Below are positions 1 to 23,300 of a stretch of DNA of 64,000 bases, one piece after another; position 1 is the stretch's first letter, and each line of letters starts with the position of its first letter. The stretch lies in contig NC_086173.1 of NCBI RefSeq assembly GCF_023053635.1, positions 144,183,197-144,247,196 of the forward strand, written 5' to 3'. The stretch is from Elgaria multicarinata webbii (lineage: Eukaryota > Chordata > Lepidosauria > Squamata > Anguidae). The translations under genes were made by a program, and so were the position numbers. Below the pieces are notes generated by a model. It was not told the origin of the DNA, searched no databases, and saw nothing but the letters and a program-made list of their open reading frames with translations.

Positions 1-1151
1 GCAACACTCATCCTATGACTACTGCCTTATGTTTGGTCTTTAAAGCATTAGTTCCTGGAGAGAACTAAGAGACTTTTGTTAGTTTTTTAGATGGTTGCTG
101 TTATAATATGTGAATCCTACATGGGGGCATGCTTTCATTGTTCATACTTTTATGAATTTGTTTGGGGATTGTTTGAACCCTTATATAGGGATATGTTTTT
201 ATGATTTGCAGTATATAAAGAATTTTGGTTATTCCATGACAGCTTCTGATGAAGGTGAACAGAACGGGGGTATTTCATTTCATTTTCACTTGCCTGTATA
301 ATGGACAATATCCACTGGGGCACAACACCTAATGTAAATTACACTGTGCACATATAAACTACTCCAGCACAACACCAATAAGCATTAACTGGAGTGCCGA
401 TTTCCCAGGGACACTGCTTTCTGCTTCCCTTGTTAAATGAGTAACTTTTTAAAAAAATGTTTAACTATTTAGGAACTTAGAACTTGGTTCTGTTTTCTGC
501 TTCAATGTGTGATTTCCTTAAAAATATACACATCCTGATTTAAAAAATTGGAACTGTTCGCCTTTATTCCAACATTAGCTGTGCATTTCAGTTGCTGGAT
601 CTCTCGCTGGGGCTGACTGTTTGCCTTCAGGCATTGCATATTTGGGTTTTATTCCATGCAATTCACATAATTGTAATAAAATGTATATATGACTTGCACA
701 TAAACATTAGAGCCTAATGTTTAGGCTCTAAACATCACTTCTGGTTTTTTTTTTTAGTACTTTAGGATTGTTGCATCTGTTTTCTATTATGTATGTATGT
801 ATGTTCTATACCACCCCATACCCAAAGGTCTCTGGGTGGTTTAAAAAACATGAACTATCAGAATGCATGAACTGAAGGGGCAAGTAGAACATGCTCAAGG
901 TGGCACTGATAGTCAGACAAGAAAATTTTTATACCCGAAAAGAATTTTATCTAATGAGCCAGGTACGTAGGGTTGGGGGAAGGGCTGTCACTTCATACTT
1001 CCCTGAGTTCCACCTTATCTGTTCTCCCCTGTGTATAAGCTTGCTTGCAGCCAGGAGCAACATGGTATCTTTCAAGCCTGGACCTGATCAATCACCCCAT
1101 CCTAGCACACAGCTGGCTGGGTTACCACTACTTTGGGATCTCCTTCTTTAC
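1..1151. other. SETD5 intron, left part of window
   Basis: AT-rich intronic DNA without recognisable exons. The only repeat seen is a short minus-oriented LINE 3'-end remnant near 785-845 (the 'accacc...ctctgggtggttt' type). Confidence 0.6.
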
Positions 1152-10674
<9,523 letters not shown>

Positions 10675-10689
10675 GACGTTTGTCAGGGA

Positions 10690-10770
10690 TCACGGAGTCC
10701 AAAGGGTAGCGACTGGCAGCTCCAAGGGCGGGGAGCAGCCGCAAAGCCTCGGCCAACACGTCACGGACAT
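10690..10770 (-). promoter_or_regulatory. Upstream ORF in the SETD5 5' leader
   Basis: An ATG in the UTR part of the start-codon exon opens a 26-codon frame (MSVTCWPRLCGCS...) that ends at TGA 15 bases before the SETD5 start codon. It lies wholly inside the exon, so a transcript using this exon would carry it. uORFs of this size commonly lower translation of the main frame; an effect here is inference. Confidence 0.5.
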
Positions 10771-12615
10771 GGGGAAACCTGCCAAGGGGAAAGAAACAAT
10801 GCATTGCCTTTTTTATTTATTATTGCCACAGATATACTGTTCACCTGCAAACCATGAGAGCTCAAGAAGGGAATGAGTAACTTCACATAATGCATGTTGT
10901 CTCTTGCCTGTGTGTTACTTCTACATAATCTTCTCTCAAATATGGCCACCCGGCTCACATGCAGAGATTTTCTTGTGTCACAGAAGAGACTGGTGAGCAC
11001 AGGTAAGAGGTCTGCAGGACTGTCTTGCAAGAGACAGTTAAGTGGGCAGAAATACCATTAGGGGAGGCAAGAGCTCAGAACTGCTGGGGGGTGAGGAAAG
11101 AAGTAGGGGAGACCAAGTATGGAATTTGGGGGGGGAGCAGAGGGGGGAGGCAGACAATCCCAGAGCAGCCAATGAGAGAAGACATAAGAAACAGCACAGA
11201 AGGTATTTAATATACAGCATTTTATATAAGAATTATCCTTTGACAATCGTGTTGGCCATAGTCAGTCACTGAGCTTCACTGCTATACAGAAGACTGCAAT
11301 TCATTTTCCAAATTCTACACACTCACTTGGGACAAGGGGAACGAGGAACAAAAAAAGAGTATATGAGAGTGGTGAGAGCAAATTGAAGGGACCAGTAAGA
11401 GAAAACAAAGGTGGCACCGCCATGAACGTTTTGTACTCTGGTACCAGAATGCAACATGCATGTGTCTCATGCTAGTTCCGAATACAAAATAAACGTTTAA
11501 ACCACTGCTATACTTGAAAAAATTCAAGAGCAGTGATCAGGGAAGGAGTGGACCCCCACTTCCATACATTTTGCTAAGAAAAGCAGTGCCTTAAACACAC
11601 GTGCACCATTCAAATCTGACACTGTTTACTGGTATCTACAGCTAAGTACAGAATGTCAAGTGAGAAGCATGGACACAGAGGCCAACTGAGAAACAGAAGC
11701 ACAGGTAAAAAGGGGGCATGAAGTAAATATGCTGTCGATGGTGTGGCTTGAATTCAATGCTGCTCATGCCCGCCTCTACAGAACTTAGAGGCCTTCTGCT
11801 AAAGGAGGGCTATCCTGTTTGTGCCTTGCAGGTGCATCCAAGGATGGGCAAGGAGACTCTGTCCTATTGGAACAGCTTTGCGACTGAAGACTTGTGGGAG
11901 GGGCTTGCCCCCAAGCTGTGAGGGGGCAGCAGGAGCTTGTGGATTAAAGCAGATGGGGAACTCTCACCGGTTAAGCCATGCTGGCTCCACAAACTGTTTT
12001 GCCGAACCAATGGTTCTTTTCCCGAGCTGAACATACTACTAATTAACAATCCGCTCCAACTGCATAGAATTTGGAACAGCTGCTGCCCACCTCAATAGCC
12101 TTTCAAGAACGTCCCTACCTCCACAAATTACCCATATGCAAGGGTGAGATTTGTGCCGTAACTGTGGGGAAAGGGAGAGCAAACAGATGTTGCCCTTTCA
12201 TTCTGGCTAGACCCTTGAATTTTCTTCCAGTTCTTCAGGTGAGCCATGCCACCAGTACAACTCTTTGTGTAAGAAACAAGCCTTCAGAAGTCTGTAGTAA
12301 TTACTAGCACAGCTTAGAATAAACGGCAAAGGGCTGCAACTTCAACTCCCATCTCTCAGCAAGCAAGACACGTCAGAGATCACATCGCTTCTCTGATAGG
12401 TCAGCCTAGAAAAGGCTGTTACTTGTTCTGCTCTGAAAGAGGGCGGAGAAAGGGGGATCACATCATCCTGCTGGGAGGGGCTGGGAATTCTCTTCAGGAT
12501 GTTCCTGCACGGTCAAGAGAGCTGTCTGCAGCCATAAAAGGCACACTCATGCTCAGAGGCAGCATTTCATGCACTGAACATTTCTGGAAATGAGGAAGTT
12601 AACAGGGATGTTAGA

Positions 12616-12616
12616 G

Positions 12617-12703
<87 letters not shown>

Positions 12704-12706
12704 TAT
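12616..12706. repeat. Compound (TG)n-(TA)n-(TG)n microsatellite
   Basis: About 9 TG units, about 15 TA units and about 14 TG units, followed by a TATATGTATATG tail. Such alternating purine-pyrimidine DNA can form Z-DNA, and the TA core can extrude. The overlapping open frames are artefacts of the repeat. Confidence 0.95.
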
Positions 12707-15700
12707 GAAAATATACAACTGCAGATTCTCTTTGAAGGCTCCCATTCTCTACTGAAATTCTCACTACTGTGTTCAGCTGTGAATGTGAGCTGCACTAGCA
12801 CTCTGAGAAAAATTGTGCTTTATATATTCATAGGCAAGGGCATGGCAATCCTAAGGATTCCTTTCAAGTTTGCAAAACAGTCCAAATATGGGTTTGCCTT
12901 GATTGAATGGCAGCTTAGAAATGCTACCACAGAGAATGGTTAGCACCCTTCCAGTTCCTTCCGAGGGCTGTCCACACAGTGAAAGGCCTGCTGTTTTAGC
13001 CCAACAGCCCCAAGCTTGATTCAAAGGGAATTAGGAAGGAAATGGGGAGGGGCGAAGGAGAAAAGAAATCTATTTAATTATGGACAGTATCTTGTAGAAC
13101 ACACTTCAGTAATGGAAAGAGATAGGAGTAAGATACCAGAACTAGGTAACTTTCATCCCCAGCACTACTCCTACTACTTAACATTGGTACACCAACAGTG
13201 TACTAGACACTGAATCGAACACCAAGGTAATGTGACCCATGAACCGAGAGCTCACAAAATAGGAATGACAGAAAGGACAAAGGTGAAAGGAGCAAAGAGT
13301 ACTCAATAAACGAATAGCAGTGGCGTTTTCTGTGCCTTGCAGGTAGAATTCTGCAGAGCTCTTATTTGAAGCAGCCAATGTTAGGCTGGGTGATGTCGCC
13401 TTGCTCACATTCAGCAGAAAGCCTCACCCCTGCAGCAAAATCAAGTTTCAAATAGTGTGGGCAGGGGTACAGCCAGGCTGCCATTGTACAGGAAATTGAG
13501 ACGATTTGACGGCTAGATCTGGAGATACAGCTCCAGGCAGGGAGGGGCGCGTAACTATTTTCCCAAGTGGTGTTATATGGTAGTTGACCAAATAGACTAA
13601 GAAAGCAAATATGCCATCTGTAAAGCAAGTCTGCCACTATCAAATCTGAATCTACCTCAACATTCAAGATACAAGAGCAACAGAATAGTGTGATCTTTGT
13701 TTCAACCATCTCCTTGTATTCCCCACTCCCATCTGACTGATGCGGCTGAGACTTTGGGAGCAAGACGAAGAGCCGGCTGGAACGTTTTGTCTATAAAAAC
13801 AATAAGACAATGAGGCTGGGTGCCCCCTCCCCTGGACTAGGCTGGGTTCAAACCAAAAGGGCTGCTCTGTGGGGGCTTAATCCTTTTCTGCTGAATCTCA
13901 CGAGCTGTGTCTCTGAATTCTCAAAAAGAAGGGGGCAGGGTTTCCAGCTTAGTTTGAGCCCCAGACAGGGCAACAGAAGGATGCCCAGTCATTAGAATTC
14001 TCTCTGGCCTACATAATGCATCAAATACAAAGCACCAAACATTCTTGGAAATGTTTAATGCCCAACAATGGTGATAACCTCCATCTTTCTTTTAAAGACC
14101 GAAAAGGGCATCTGTCCTTCGAAAACTGCACTGCCAATCAAAAAAGGGAGAGCTGAGTAGGAATCAAGATAGACCTCTCCCCCAAGTAACAAAATGATTT
14201 GGAAAAAGTAAGTTTTCATCAGCTTATATAAGGTCTCCTGTACTGATCTCTCTGCCTTATTGGACCTGGCGTAGGGTAGATTCAGAGGACTTCAAGAGTC
14301 ATGTAATGATGGGGTAAAATTATCTCACAGTGAGATTCAAATTGAGGGAAACCTTGAGAAATCCATGTGTAGCACTTGTATTGTCATCCTCAAAACACAG
14401 ATCTCACCACAAAGCAATTACTAACTTTCTTTCATGGCAGGAAGAACAGAACCGAGTCCACTCAAGATTTCTGGTCAAGGAAAATGCATTCTGATACCTG
14501 ATGTATTGGATGAACTAAGAAAACAGCAGAAGCCAACTGAGGGTGCATTCACATATCAGACTTTAGTTAGTAAGTTATTCACCCACGTGCTGTACAGACA
14601 ACACTGTAAATCATGAACCAGAAATCTTATCTAGTCCCTATGCAGTGAATATCGTTCCGAACAACAAACATTCCCCCAAATTATCTGCAGCTTTAACTAT
14701 GTGCTCGAAGACAATACATGAAATGTAGACATTTTATTTAGGTATTTATACCCTTCCCTTCTATGATAAAATCAAACTTAAGTCAGCTTACCAATAAAAA
14801 CTCATATTATTTGAAAATAATTACAAACCTAAGATGTCTGCCAGCCAATATCAACTTGTCACCTAGGAAGAGGCACATAGCATTCAATTTCAGCAGTCAA
14901 GAATAAAACTAGTGACCTTAAATGCAAACTTGGAAAAAGGGAAATATTTCATTACAGTAGCAATGGCTCTGGTGTCCTTCAAAGGCAATATGGAAATTGG
15001 AACAAAAGAATGGCTTGGAGTTCAATGAGTCTGACTTTATGGTACAATGTGACCAACAGTGATCTGCTGGTCATCCTTCTATCATATTCTGAAAATAAGA
15101 AAGCATAGTGTTGAGACCCTGTATATCTGGCTTCAGATTCCAATTTTCTTTATTCGGCCACGCCTTTCAGGTCATCAGCATCCAGCTCATCTTTATGCCT
15201 TATGAAAGTATCCCAACCCAGGTCTTCATCCTTAGTTTCTTTCCCCCTCAGGCTTCTGCCATCCATAGTTTCCTTGATGTTCTTGCTGTCCAGTCCACTA
15301 TGTCCCTTTCTTCAACTATTCTTATTTCCTCTACTTCCTGACCCCCTTTCCCATTTAGCTTCGCAAAAGCTCTCCTTGCTTCTTGTCAATCCTACATAGT
15401 TCCTCCTCCTTCCTTGGTTCTGTGTGAAGTTTTACTGCCATCCAACCTGACCTTCAACTCCAAAAATTTAGTCCTACAGGTATTTCGCTGACAAGACGTC
15501 AAGGAAAAACTGGGTGGAGCAAACCCTTAAAGTGGGATTATTCAGGGGCCAAGTTGGCCAGAAAAGATAGTTTCACCAATTCTACTTTCTGTAAGGAAAC
15601 CTAGGGAAAGTAGAAGCCTTGTTTTGTACCAACACAAGCTGAATGCAGTCTAAATAATGAAAATGTTTCAGAACATCCAGCTAGCAATTTATAGCTGAAA

Positions 15701-15870
15701 TTCTCAGTTATACAACAAACCAGATCAAGTGACAGGGGAAAAACAATTAAACAGACAAATGCCAGTATTTAAGCATGCAGGTTCATTAATTTCAGCTTAA
15801 ACAAAACAGTAAAATATACTGTAACACCCTTGGTTTATTCATGAAATTTGGTCTTAAGTTTAAGTTAGGA

Positions 15871-15955
15871 GGCTGTGGCCCTCCAGATGCTGCTGGACTG
15901 TAACTCCTATCACGACTGACCATGCTAACAAGGGCCACAGGTTCACCATCCCTGA
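15871..15955. repeat. Palindromic MITE fragment
   Basis: 'ggccctccagatgctgctggactgtaactcctatcacgactgaccatgc' matches one arm of the fold-back family; the second arm is degraded. Confidence 0.5.
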
Positions 15956-16817
15956 ATAAACACTGAAGAAAACTAAGGAAGACCACTGCTCCTACCAGAA
16001 GGACTGGATTCATGCACAATCCCCTATATTACTTGATGACTCTCAAAGCAGGAAGCCTTCTCCTATAGTCCAAAGAAAAATCGACATTGTAGGGTCTTTA
16101 TGACTTCAAATTTCTCAACATGTTAACAGGGATAAAGATCTTTAAGTCTGAAGAACTACATCAATGCTACTATTTTAACACATCTTCACTGGATTACCTA
16201 ACCACACTGGCTAAACACTAAGAACTGCAGGGTTCAATATAAGATAAACTCCTCTGAATTTTTAACAGAACAAATGATTTGCTCAGTCAAATTGTCAATA
16301 TTCTTGAAGACACGTATTTTCAATTATTTAGAATTTGAGAATGCAGTGCTCCCCAGGACAGTCCCAAACAGCACAGATACTTAGTTGGAATTTACTAAAA
16401 TTAAGATATTGAGCCCCACCCAGTCTACTCACATCAAATGTTCACGTTAGAGAATATTTACCATGTAGAGACAAATACACACACTTCATATATACTAGCA
16501 TAACAAAAATGTATTTCAAATCATTTTGAACTTAAGAGCCAGAAATATCTTGGCTCCACTTCAGAATGCAGGTCTAGAATCCCAACTGAATGTTCCTTCA
16601 TGTTATCTTTCCCTTCAAGGCTTCTTCCCATGCACCTAGTGAACTGGGTATCCAACTTTGGGAGACAAGATTGGATCCAACACTTCAATCCATGAATTCA
16701 TTTCTCCAGCTCTGACTAAACATTTTTCAGACATGTGGGATTTTTCAAGTCCTACAACTGTACTGAAGTTTAATGAACTCAAAAAGAGTCACCTCCAGAC
16801 AAAATCTCCATTAGTAC

Positions 16818-16885
16818 CAATTTATTTATTTATTACATTTTTATACTGCCCAATAGCCAAAGCTCTCTGGGCGGTTCACAAAGAC
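16818..16885 (-). repeat. LINE 3'-end tail (L2-like)
   Basis: It starts with TTTATTTATTTATT and continues 'tatactgcccaatagccaaagctctctgggcggttcac'. This is the reverse complement of the usual squamate LINE tail. It is 5'-truncated to about 70 bases. Confidence 0.65.
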
Positions 16886-17020
16886 TACCTTCTTTTAAAC
16901 TAAATTTTAAATTATATTTTGAAGGCACATTCATTTATAGGTTTAATCCATTTTGGCAAATTACTGAAATTAAAAAATCAAACCCTTTCCCATTTTGCCC
17001 CAAGAGCTCAATGTCATAGA

Positions 17021-17835
17021 ATAGAATCATAAAATAGCAGAGTTGGAAGGGGCCTAGAAGGTCATCGAGTCCAACCCCCTGCTCAATGCAGGAATCCACC
17101 CTAAAGTATACCTGACAGCCTCTTGAAGGCCTCTAGTGTGGGAGAGCCCACAACCTCCCTAGGTAACTGGTTCCACTGTCGTACTGCTCTAACAGTCAGG
17201 AAGTTTTTCCTGATGTCCAGCTGGCTTCTTGTAACTTGAGCCCGTTATTCCGTGTCCTGCACTCTGGGAGGATCGAGAAGAGATCCTGGCCCTCCTCTGT
17301 GTGACAACCTTTCAAGGATTTATTTATTTATTACACTTATATGCCGCTCCCATAGCCAGGGCTCTCTGGGCAGTTTACAGAAATTCTAAAATTGAGGTAA
17401 AAACAAGTATACAAAATTTAAAACTCTAAAACACAGAACATACACACATAAAGCATTAAAAACCGATTAAAAACTAAACATGTGGGTAATTAGGATGTGC
17501 CGCCATATGCCCGGGCAAAGAGGAAAGTCTTAACCTGGCGCCGGAAAGATAGCAGCGTTGGTGCCAGGCGAGCCTCATCTGGGAGATCATTCCACAGTCT
17601 GGGGGCCACCACCGAAAAGGCCCTATCCCTTGTTGCCACACTCCGAGCCTCTCTCGGAGTAGGCACCCGGAAGAGGACCTTAGATGTTGAACGTAGTGAC
17701 CGGGTATAATTGAAGAGTGCTATCATGTTTCCCCTCAATCTTCTCTTCTCCAGGCTAAACATGCCCAGTTGTTTCAATCTCTCTTCATAGCGCTTTGTTT
17801 CCATACCCCTGATCATCCTGGTCAATATCCTCTTA
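17021..17835 (-). repeat. CR1 LINE 3' part, interrupted by another LINE
   Basis: The CR1 parts are 17021-17316 and 17709-17835. On the minus strand they encode the end of ORF2 ([20 protein letters not shown]). Comparison with the uninterrupted copy at 23618-24020 shows that 17317-17708 is a later insertion. Confidence 0.8.
17317..17708 (-). repeat. L2-like LINE 3' end inserted in CR1
   Basis: It begins with the inverted tail TTTATTTATTTATTAC and the 'gctctctgggcagtttaca' block. Further in, on the minus strand, it encodes ATRDRAFSVVAPRLWNDLPD then EARLAPTLLSFRRQ, the typical C-terminus of an L2/CR1-clade ORF2. Confidence 0.75.
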
Positions 17836-20800
17836 CATTTTTACCCTATGAAGTAAATTTGAGCAAGTCCGCTCTGAGCCTAAGTCACCAACTAGTGCCA
17901 TGGCTAAACAGGGATTTGAACCTGACTCTCCCACTGCCAAACTCAATTATCAACCATGATCACTTACAGTACTGGGGTAATGACTATAAAAGATAGGTGG
18001 AAGTATTACTAATCATATGCATTGTCCTTCCTAAACGGCATATCTTGCAAAATGCTCTTGCAGTTTTGATAGCTCTGCAAAATCAACAGGAAAAGCAGCA
18101 GCCACAGAGTTTTTAAAGTGTATGATTCTTCATCCAGCTAGCTCTGAAAATGAGGTTCTGATGGCCCTAGAAACTGGCTGAAGGCACACAAAATTGCACT
18201 GAAATTGACAAAGAGGAAAATAGTGGAGATCAGAAGAACTAGTATTGGGTCAATGACCCAAACAGAAGGAAAATACATATGCAGCTGATACTGAAGTAGA
18301 ATTAATGAGAATGAAATCAGAGGGATCCAGCAATTTTACACACACACACAAACACCAAACAAGAAAATGCAGCCAACACTTCTGGATTCATTTTCCCAGA
18401 CCACACTCAGAGGGAAAACAGCTGAGGCGGAGGCCAGCACAAGGCACATTAGATCTTAGCTTGATATCAACTATAGCAACAAAGCAGCTGGGGTGGTTTT
18501 GGAACAGCACGAAGACAGGCATTATGTCACATAAGAGGCCCTTGTATTCACTTACAGCATGTGAACATACGGAACAGTACATCTGACAAGCACTCAATAG
18601 CAGGAAGGAGATGCAGAGAACAGCCCCATATCTAATGCTACATTATTTCTGGTACCTTTGACACTACTAAATTCTTTTACCTCCAATCATTAAGCTAGTC
18701 TTATGCTGCTTCTCATATCCAGTTTCTTACTCACAGGCGTGCACTTGATGCATGAGGACACAAGTCTTTTGTAATGAAGAAAAGACTCCCCAAGTGGCTT
18801 TTCCGTGTAATGCTTACACCTAGACTGGCTTTTAGACACAGGTAACAGGTCAAATGTTGGCACTGGTACAAAACATACATGCTGATATATGCAACTTGGC
18901 TTATATACAGAAAAAATATATGATAAGCCATTCAAATTTTAAAAATGCTTTGTAGTTATGGTGCTTGAAATGAGGGACACACCAGACAGTGATATTGTGA
19001 AGTCTGCCATAGATAAAAACCTTTATCTCGAAACTCTGGCCTTGCATCCTGTGCCCTATGCTTCACAAAGAAAAATCTTATAAAAACACAATCCAGCCTT
19101 CTTTAAGGCAACAAGCATAAATAATTAAAATAGGAAGAAAGGATTCAAGCTGGCTACAATCTGGAGGAGCTGACCAATAAGTATACAATAAGCTGAATGA
19201 ATTAGAAGTTCAGATGAAGCATATAAAAGGTGGGTGAACAACTTCAGCATTGAAGGCTGGGCTGGAAATAGATTACAAGCTAGAGGACTGCAGCTGATTT
19301 GCATATTTTAGTTGCACATTGCCAAATGTACTGCATTTATCCTACAGGATCCTCAGCACTGTAATCGGCTGTCTTGAAATGTAAAACCAACAAACTATCC
19401 CTTTAAAATTGTCGACATCTGAGAATTCTGATAGGTAAATCAATTTCTGCTGCTTTGCTTCCTCATTCCTAATAAAACAGCATCTGCATACTTTTGTAGC
19501 CACAAGAGCAAACTCTACATTTACAAAAATGAGATTAGGATTCTCTAAATTGCAAAAGCCCTCACCTCTCCAACAAAAACACAAGTCAGGGACCAGTATA
19601 AAGCACTTTCATAACAAATGTGACTAATGGACCATCTAGCCTAGTAGTTAACTCTTACTGGCAGCAGGTTTCAATGCATCTGTCTGACAGCCTTGGGATC
19701 AGAGATTTAATTGGGGACATAACAGTAAGGAAAACTAGAACCCTCACAAACAAGGTCCATGCACTGAGCTTTGTCCATCTGTGTTTTCATGAAATGTTTT
19801 TCATGGTAACTCATGAAGTAATAACTCAGTAGATAGATTAATAAGCAGTAACACTCAAGTCTTTTGAGGTTCACTGTTAAAAGGGACCAAAACAGCAAGC
19901 CAAGCAAAGTACTCCTAATAATCTGCTTCTCCATATACTATTGAAATCCAAATAGGAAAAGAAACATAACAAGCTGAAAATAAAATACTGTACTGGGAAA
20001 AGTTATTGCAGTTCTTTGCTTTTCAAAATATTTAAACAAATGTGAATCCCTACAAAACCCTATCAGTAAAATATTACTCCCACTGTATATAGAAAATGTT
20101 TGAGAGAAATATCGTACAATCCACTGGGTCATAGCAAAAAGATGTAGTAAAGCAGCTGGACTGGAATTCAAGTTCATTTCAACACCACAAAAATTCCCAG
20201 GACAATTCACAGAGGCCACAACAAATTACTGGTTACAAATGCCAGCAATTGTAGTGTGCACATACTATATGTCTGCTACCAACAGAAGGGAGGCCCCAGA
20301 ATTTTTATTTATTTATTTTTTGCCAGGAACTGATTGCTAAATTGGAAAGGAGAAATCTCTGTATCTGCAAGTCTGGCTGTACTTTTCTTATATTCAAGGA
20401 CACCATGTGACAGGCACACTCTGCTTGCTTGGCCACTCCCAGAAAAGGCAAACAAAACAGTTCCAGAGTGAATTCCAGCAGGGATTTCAAAGGCAGACAT
20501 TGCATCAGCCAGGTGTACAGGAAGCAGCTGGGATTCAGAGTCCAAAGGGCAGCTGACCTACTGAGAGGCTCTCAGAGCAAGCTCTCTTTCTGGAATCCTG
20601 TGGGAAGGATGAACAGGAAGGAGGAGGAATGCTTCAGAGACAGAACAGGCCGCATCTGCTTCACAAAGTCTTTGTACTAATGCTCCGGACCTGGCTGCTC
20701 TCCCAGAGATGATGCAATCCCGAGGAACAAGGTCTGCGCCAGAGAGAAGTATTCACAGCCTATGCAGATGGCAAGTCAGCCAAGGATCTCTGATGAAAAC

Positions 20801-22689
20801 ATGCCTGAGCCAATCCAAAGGCAGCAGCCTCCCTTCCCCACAGCTACCCCACCCCACCATTTGGTAGAGGAAGGAATCCCACATTTCATGTCATCATCCT
20901 GTGACTGAGGGACGACAGAGAGGGAAGAAGTAAAATTTACTCTGTCTTATAATGTTCCCCACCTCAGTTTGTTGGAGAAAGAGGGGAAGGAACAGAAACA
21001 TATGCAGTTTGAGGTGGGAAATACCCAACTCCTGTCCCAACACCCTAACCACAGGCCCTCTTTAATCACTTCCTTGCCAGTACAAGTCTAAACTCTCCAG
21101 ACACGTACACAGCAGCTCTGCTGTGACTGGCTGCTTTGGCCCCACTCTCAGAAACCATGCAGAGACACAGGCACTGGGAACCATGGCAACACGACACAGT
21201 GCAGCAATTATGGAGCAGTGGCAGCTACTCCATACTTAAAGTTCAGCCCCTGCTTCCATTATAAACCTGATTTTTAACAATCCCTCCTCTTAAAAGTTAG
21301 CAGTAAATGATACTTCAAACTGACCCTGTATGTTTTGCAGACTGTTGACAAATTGATATGGGGGGAGGGGTGGAAACTCTAGGAGAGAAAGAAAAGTCTA
21401 ACTAAACACACCCCTCTACCTTTCTCCCTCCCTGGGTCTCACATGCTTTTTTGAAGTCTTCAAAATGGAATTTAAACTGGATGATGTTGGTATGTTTCAG
21501 GATATACAGACTGGACAACAAAAAAGCAACAGCTGGAGGACTGTTCCATAAATTTCTGACAGATAATTAAGGTGCCAGATATGCATTTTACTCCAGATCC
21601 TTCTAAATATGCATTTATAAAACCATCTTGAATGAAGCTGAGTTCAATGTAGGCCTCTTAAGGAGTCCTCTTTATACCATCAATGTGGAAAACACAAGGC
21701 AATGGCACAAATGGGCTGTGAATGGTCAGCCACATTCACTACAGGCAAATTTGGAATTAATGTTGCCATGCTACTTGGCTGCTAAACTGTGCTTATTGCA
21801 AATACATGCAGTCATTTATGTTCCTCACAGACAACGCGGTGCTGCACCCTCCCTTCCTTGGAAATGAATGTAATAGTTTCTGGGAGCAATTTAAACCTAA
21901 ATGGGCACCATTTTAAGTTGCTTAGTTTATACTTGAATACTAAGTAACACTAATGTGATGTGTTCCAAACCCTGCTTAACTGGACCCCAGGATTTTCACC
22001 CATAAGCTACAGGATCTGTTTGACCATCCATGCACAGGTAAGCCAAATTCTAAAACTCCAGGGAGTGGTGCATGCCACGTGTGGGAAAAACAGAAGGATG
22101 AGTCCTTAAACTGGTTTAATGTAAAGTAGTAACAAGCTGAGACCTGCCCAAAAGTTATGTCTCCAGACACAGCTCCCCTTAAACAGAGCTGTGCAAACTA
22201 CTGAATTTTCCCAAGGCTTTGAAAGCACTGACGTCCTGGCCATTTACTGCATTCAAAAACAAGAGGCTTAATGAAAACAAAAACTTTACTAGCCAAAGCA
22301 GAGATGGACATCAAAGGAGGAAGACGTGTAAGTGCCCTTGAAAACACAGTGTATGTTCTACAACTAAGTGACCCGCTGACTACAGATGAGCTTGCTATGG
22401 TGCCACTTTTGTGGCCTGGCTTAGAGTCGACCTTAGCCAACTTACATCCCCTCTCTCACATTACCAGCCTCTTAGGCTGTGTATAGATGTCAGCGTTTCA
22501 GGGAGTTGGAGACTATGTGGTCAATGGATGCACCCTCCACTTTGGTCAAACCATATTTGAAGGGTTCATAGAGCTCTGCCCTTCACCTCTCCACCGTGCC
22601 TGGGTCCAGGTCCAGCTCCAGCTGAGAGCCCCCTCCCTCCTGCTGTCAACTGTAACTGCTGAACTTTCCAACTAAGATTGTAGTGCCTG

Positions 22690-22866
22690 AATTTGCTTTC
22701 CTTTCCCCCCCTCCTCCCTCCCAATCCCCTTTCCTTTTGTGTCATGTCTTTTAGATTGTAAGCCTGTGGGCAGGGACTGTCAAGAAATACTTTTGTAAGC
22801 CGCCATGAGAGCCTTTTTTGGCTGAATGGCGGCATAAAAATCCTTAAATAAATAAATAAATAAAAA
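22690..22866 (+). repeat. LINE/SINE 3' end with TAAA tail
   Basis: 'ttttagattgtaagcctgtgggcagggactgtc', then 'aagccgccatgagagcc' and 'aaataaataaataaataaaa'. This is a familiar squamate retroposon 3' end, sense strand. The upstream limit is not clear. Confidence 0.6.
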
Positions 22867-23227
22867 AGCCAGAACACATTCTAAGTACAACTAAAGCTGT
22901 GAAAGTTGTTCACTGTTTAGTGCAACTGTTGCAAACACCTATTGTATAGTGACCATGACAAATCAACATTCTCAACCAGTACAGCTGCCAGTGGCTGAGG
23001 CAATTCTGGAACTATTTTTCAAATATCTTTTAAACTTGAAAATGCAATTTGGAGCACATAAAATGATGGGTTCCTATCTAGATGTACACATTAGAATACC
23101 CGTTCAAAAGGTGCAAAGCTTCCTGCTCCTCTCAGCAACGCTCTCATCCAAGATGATACCCTGAAGGAATCACAAAAAGGACTTTAAATGCCAAGAATTC
23201 ACAAGATTGAGGCTAGAATCTAACTTG

Positions 23228-23300
23228 TTAGGGATTAAGCTTCACTGAAGATTGTGGGATTTACTTCTGAGTAAACTGCATAGGATTGTGCTGCACACAT
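23228..23300. repeat. Short dispersed element ('cataggattg' type)
   Basis: 'acttctgagtaaactgcataggattgtgctgc' is one arm of a fold-back family also seen at 33126-33212, 39752-39842, 43260-43352, 49905-49963, 54296-54345 and 61150-61245. Confidence 0.5.

Noticed and set aside
12553-12943. Overlapping frames across the TG/TA microsatellite
   Set aside because: Repetitive Thr-His, Cys-Val and Tyr-Ile strings are translations of the dinucleotide repeat.
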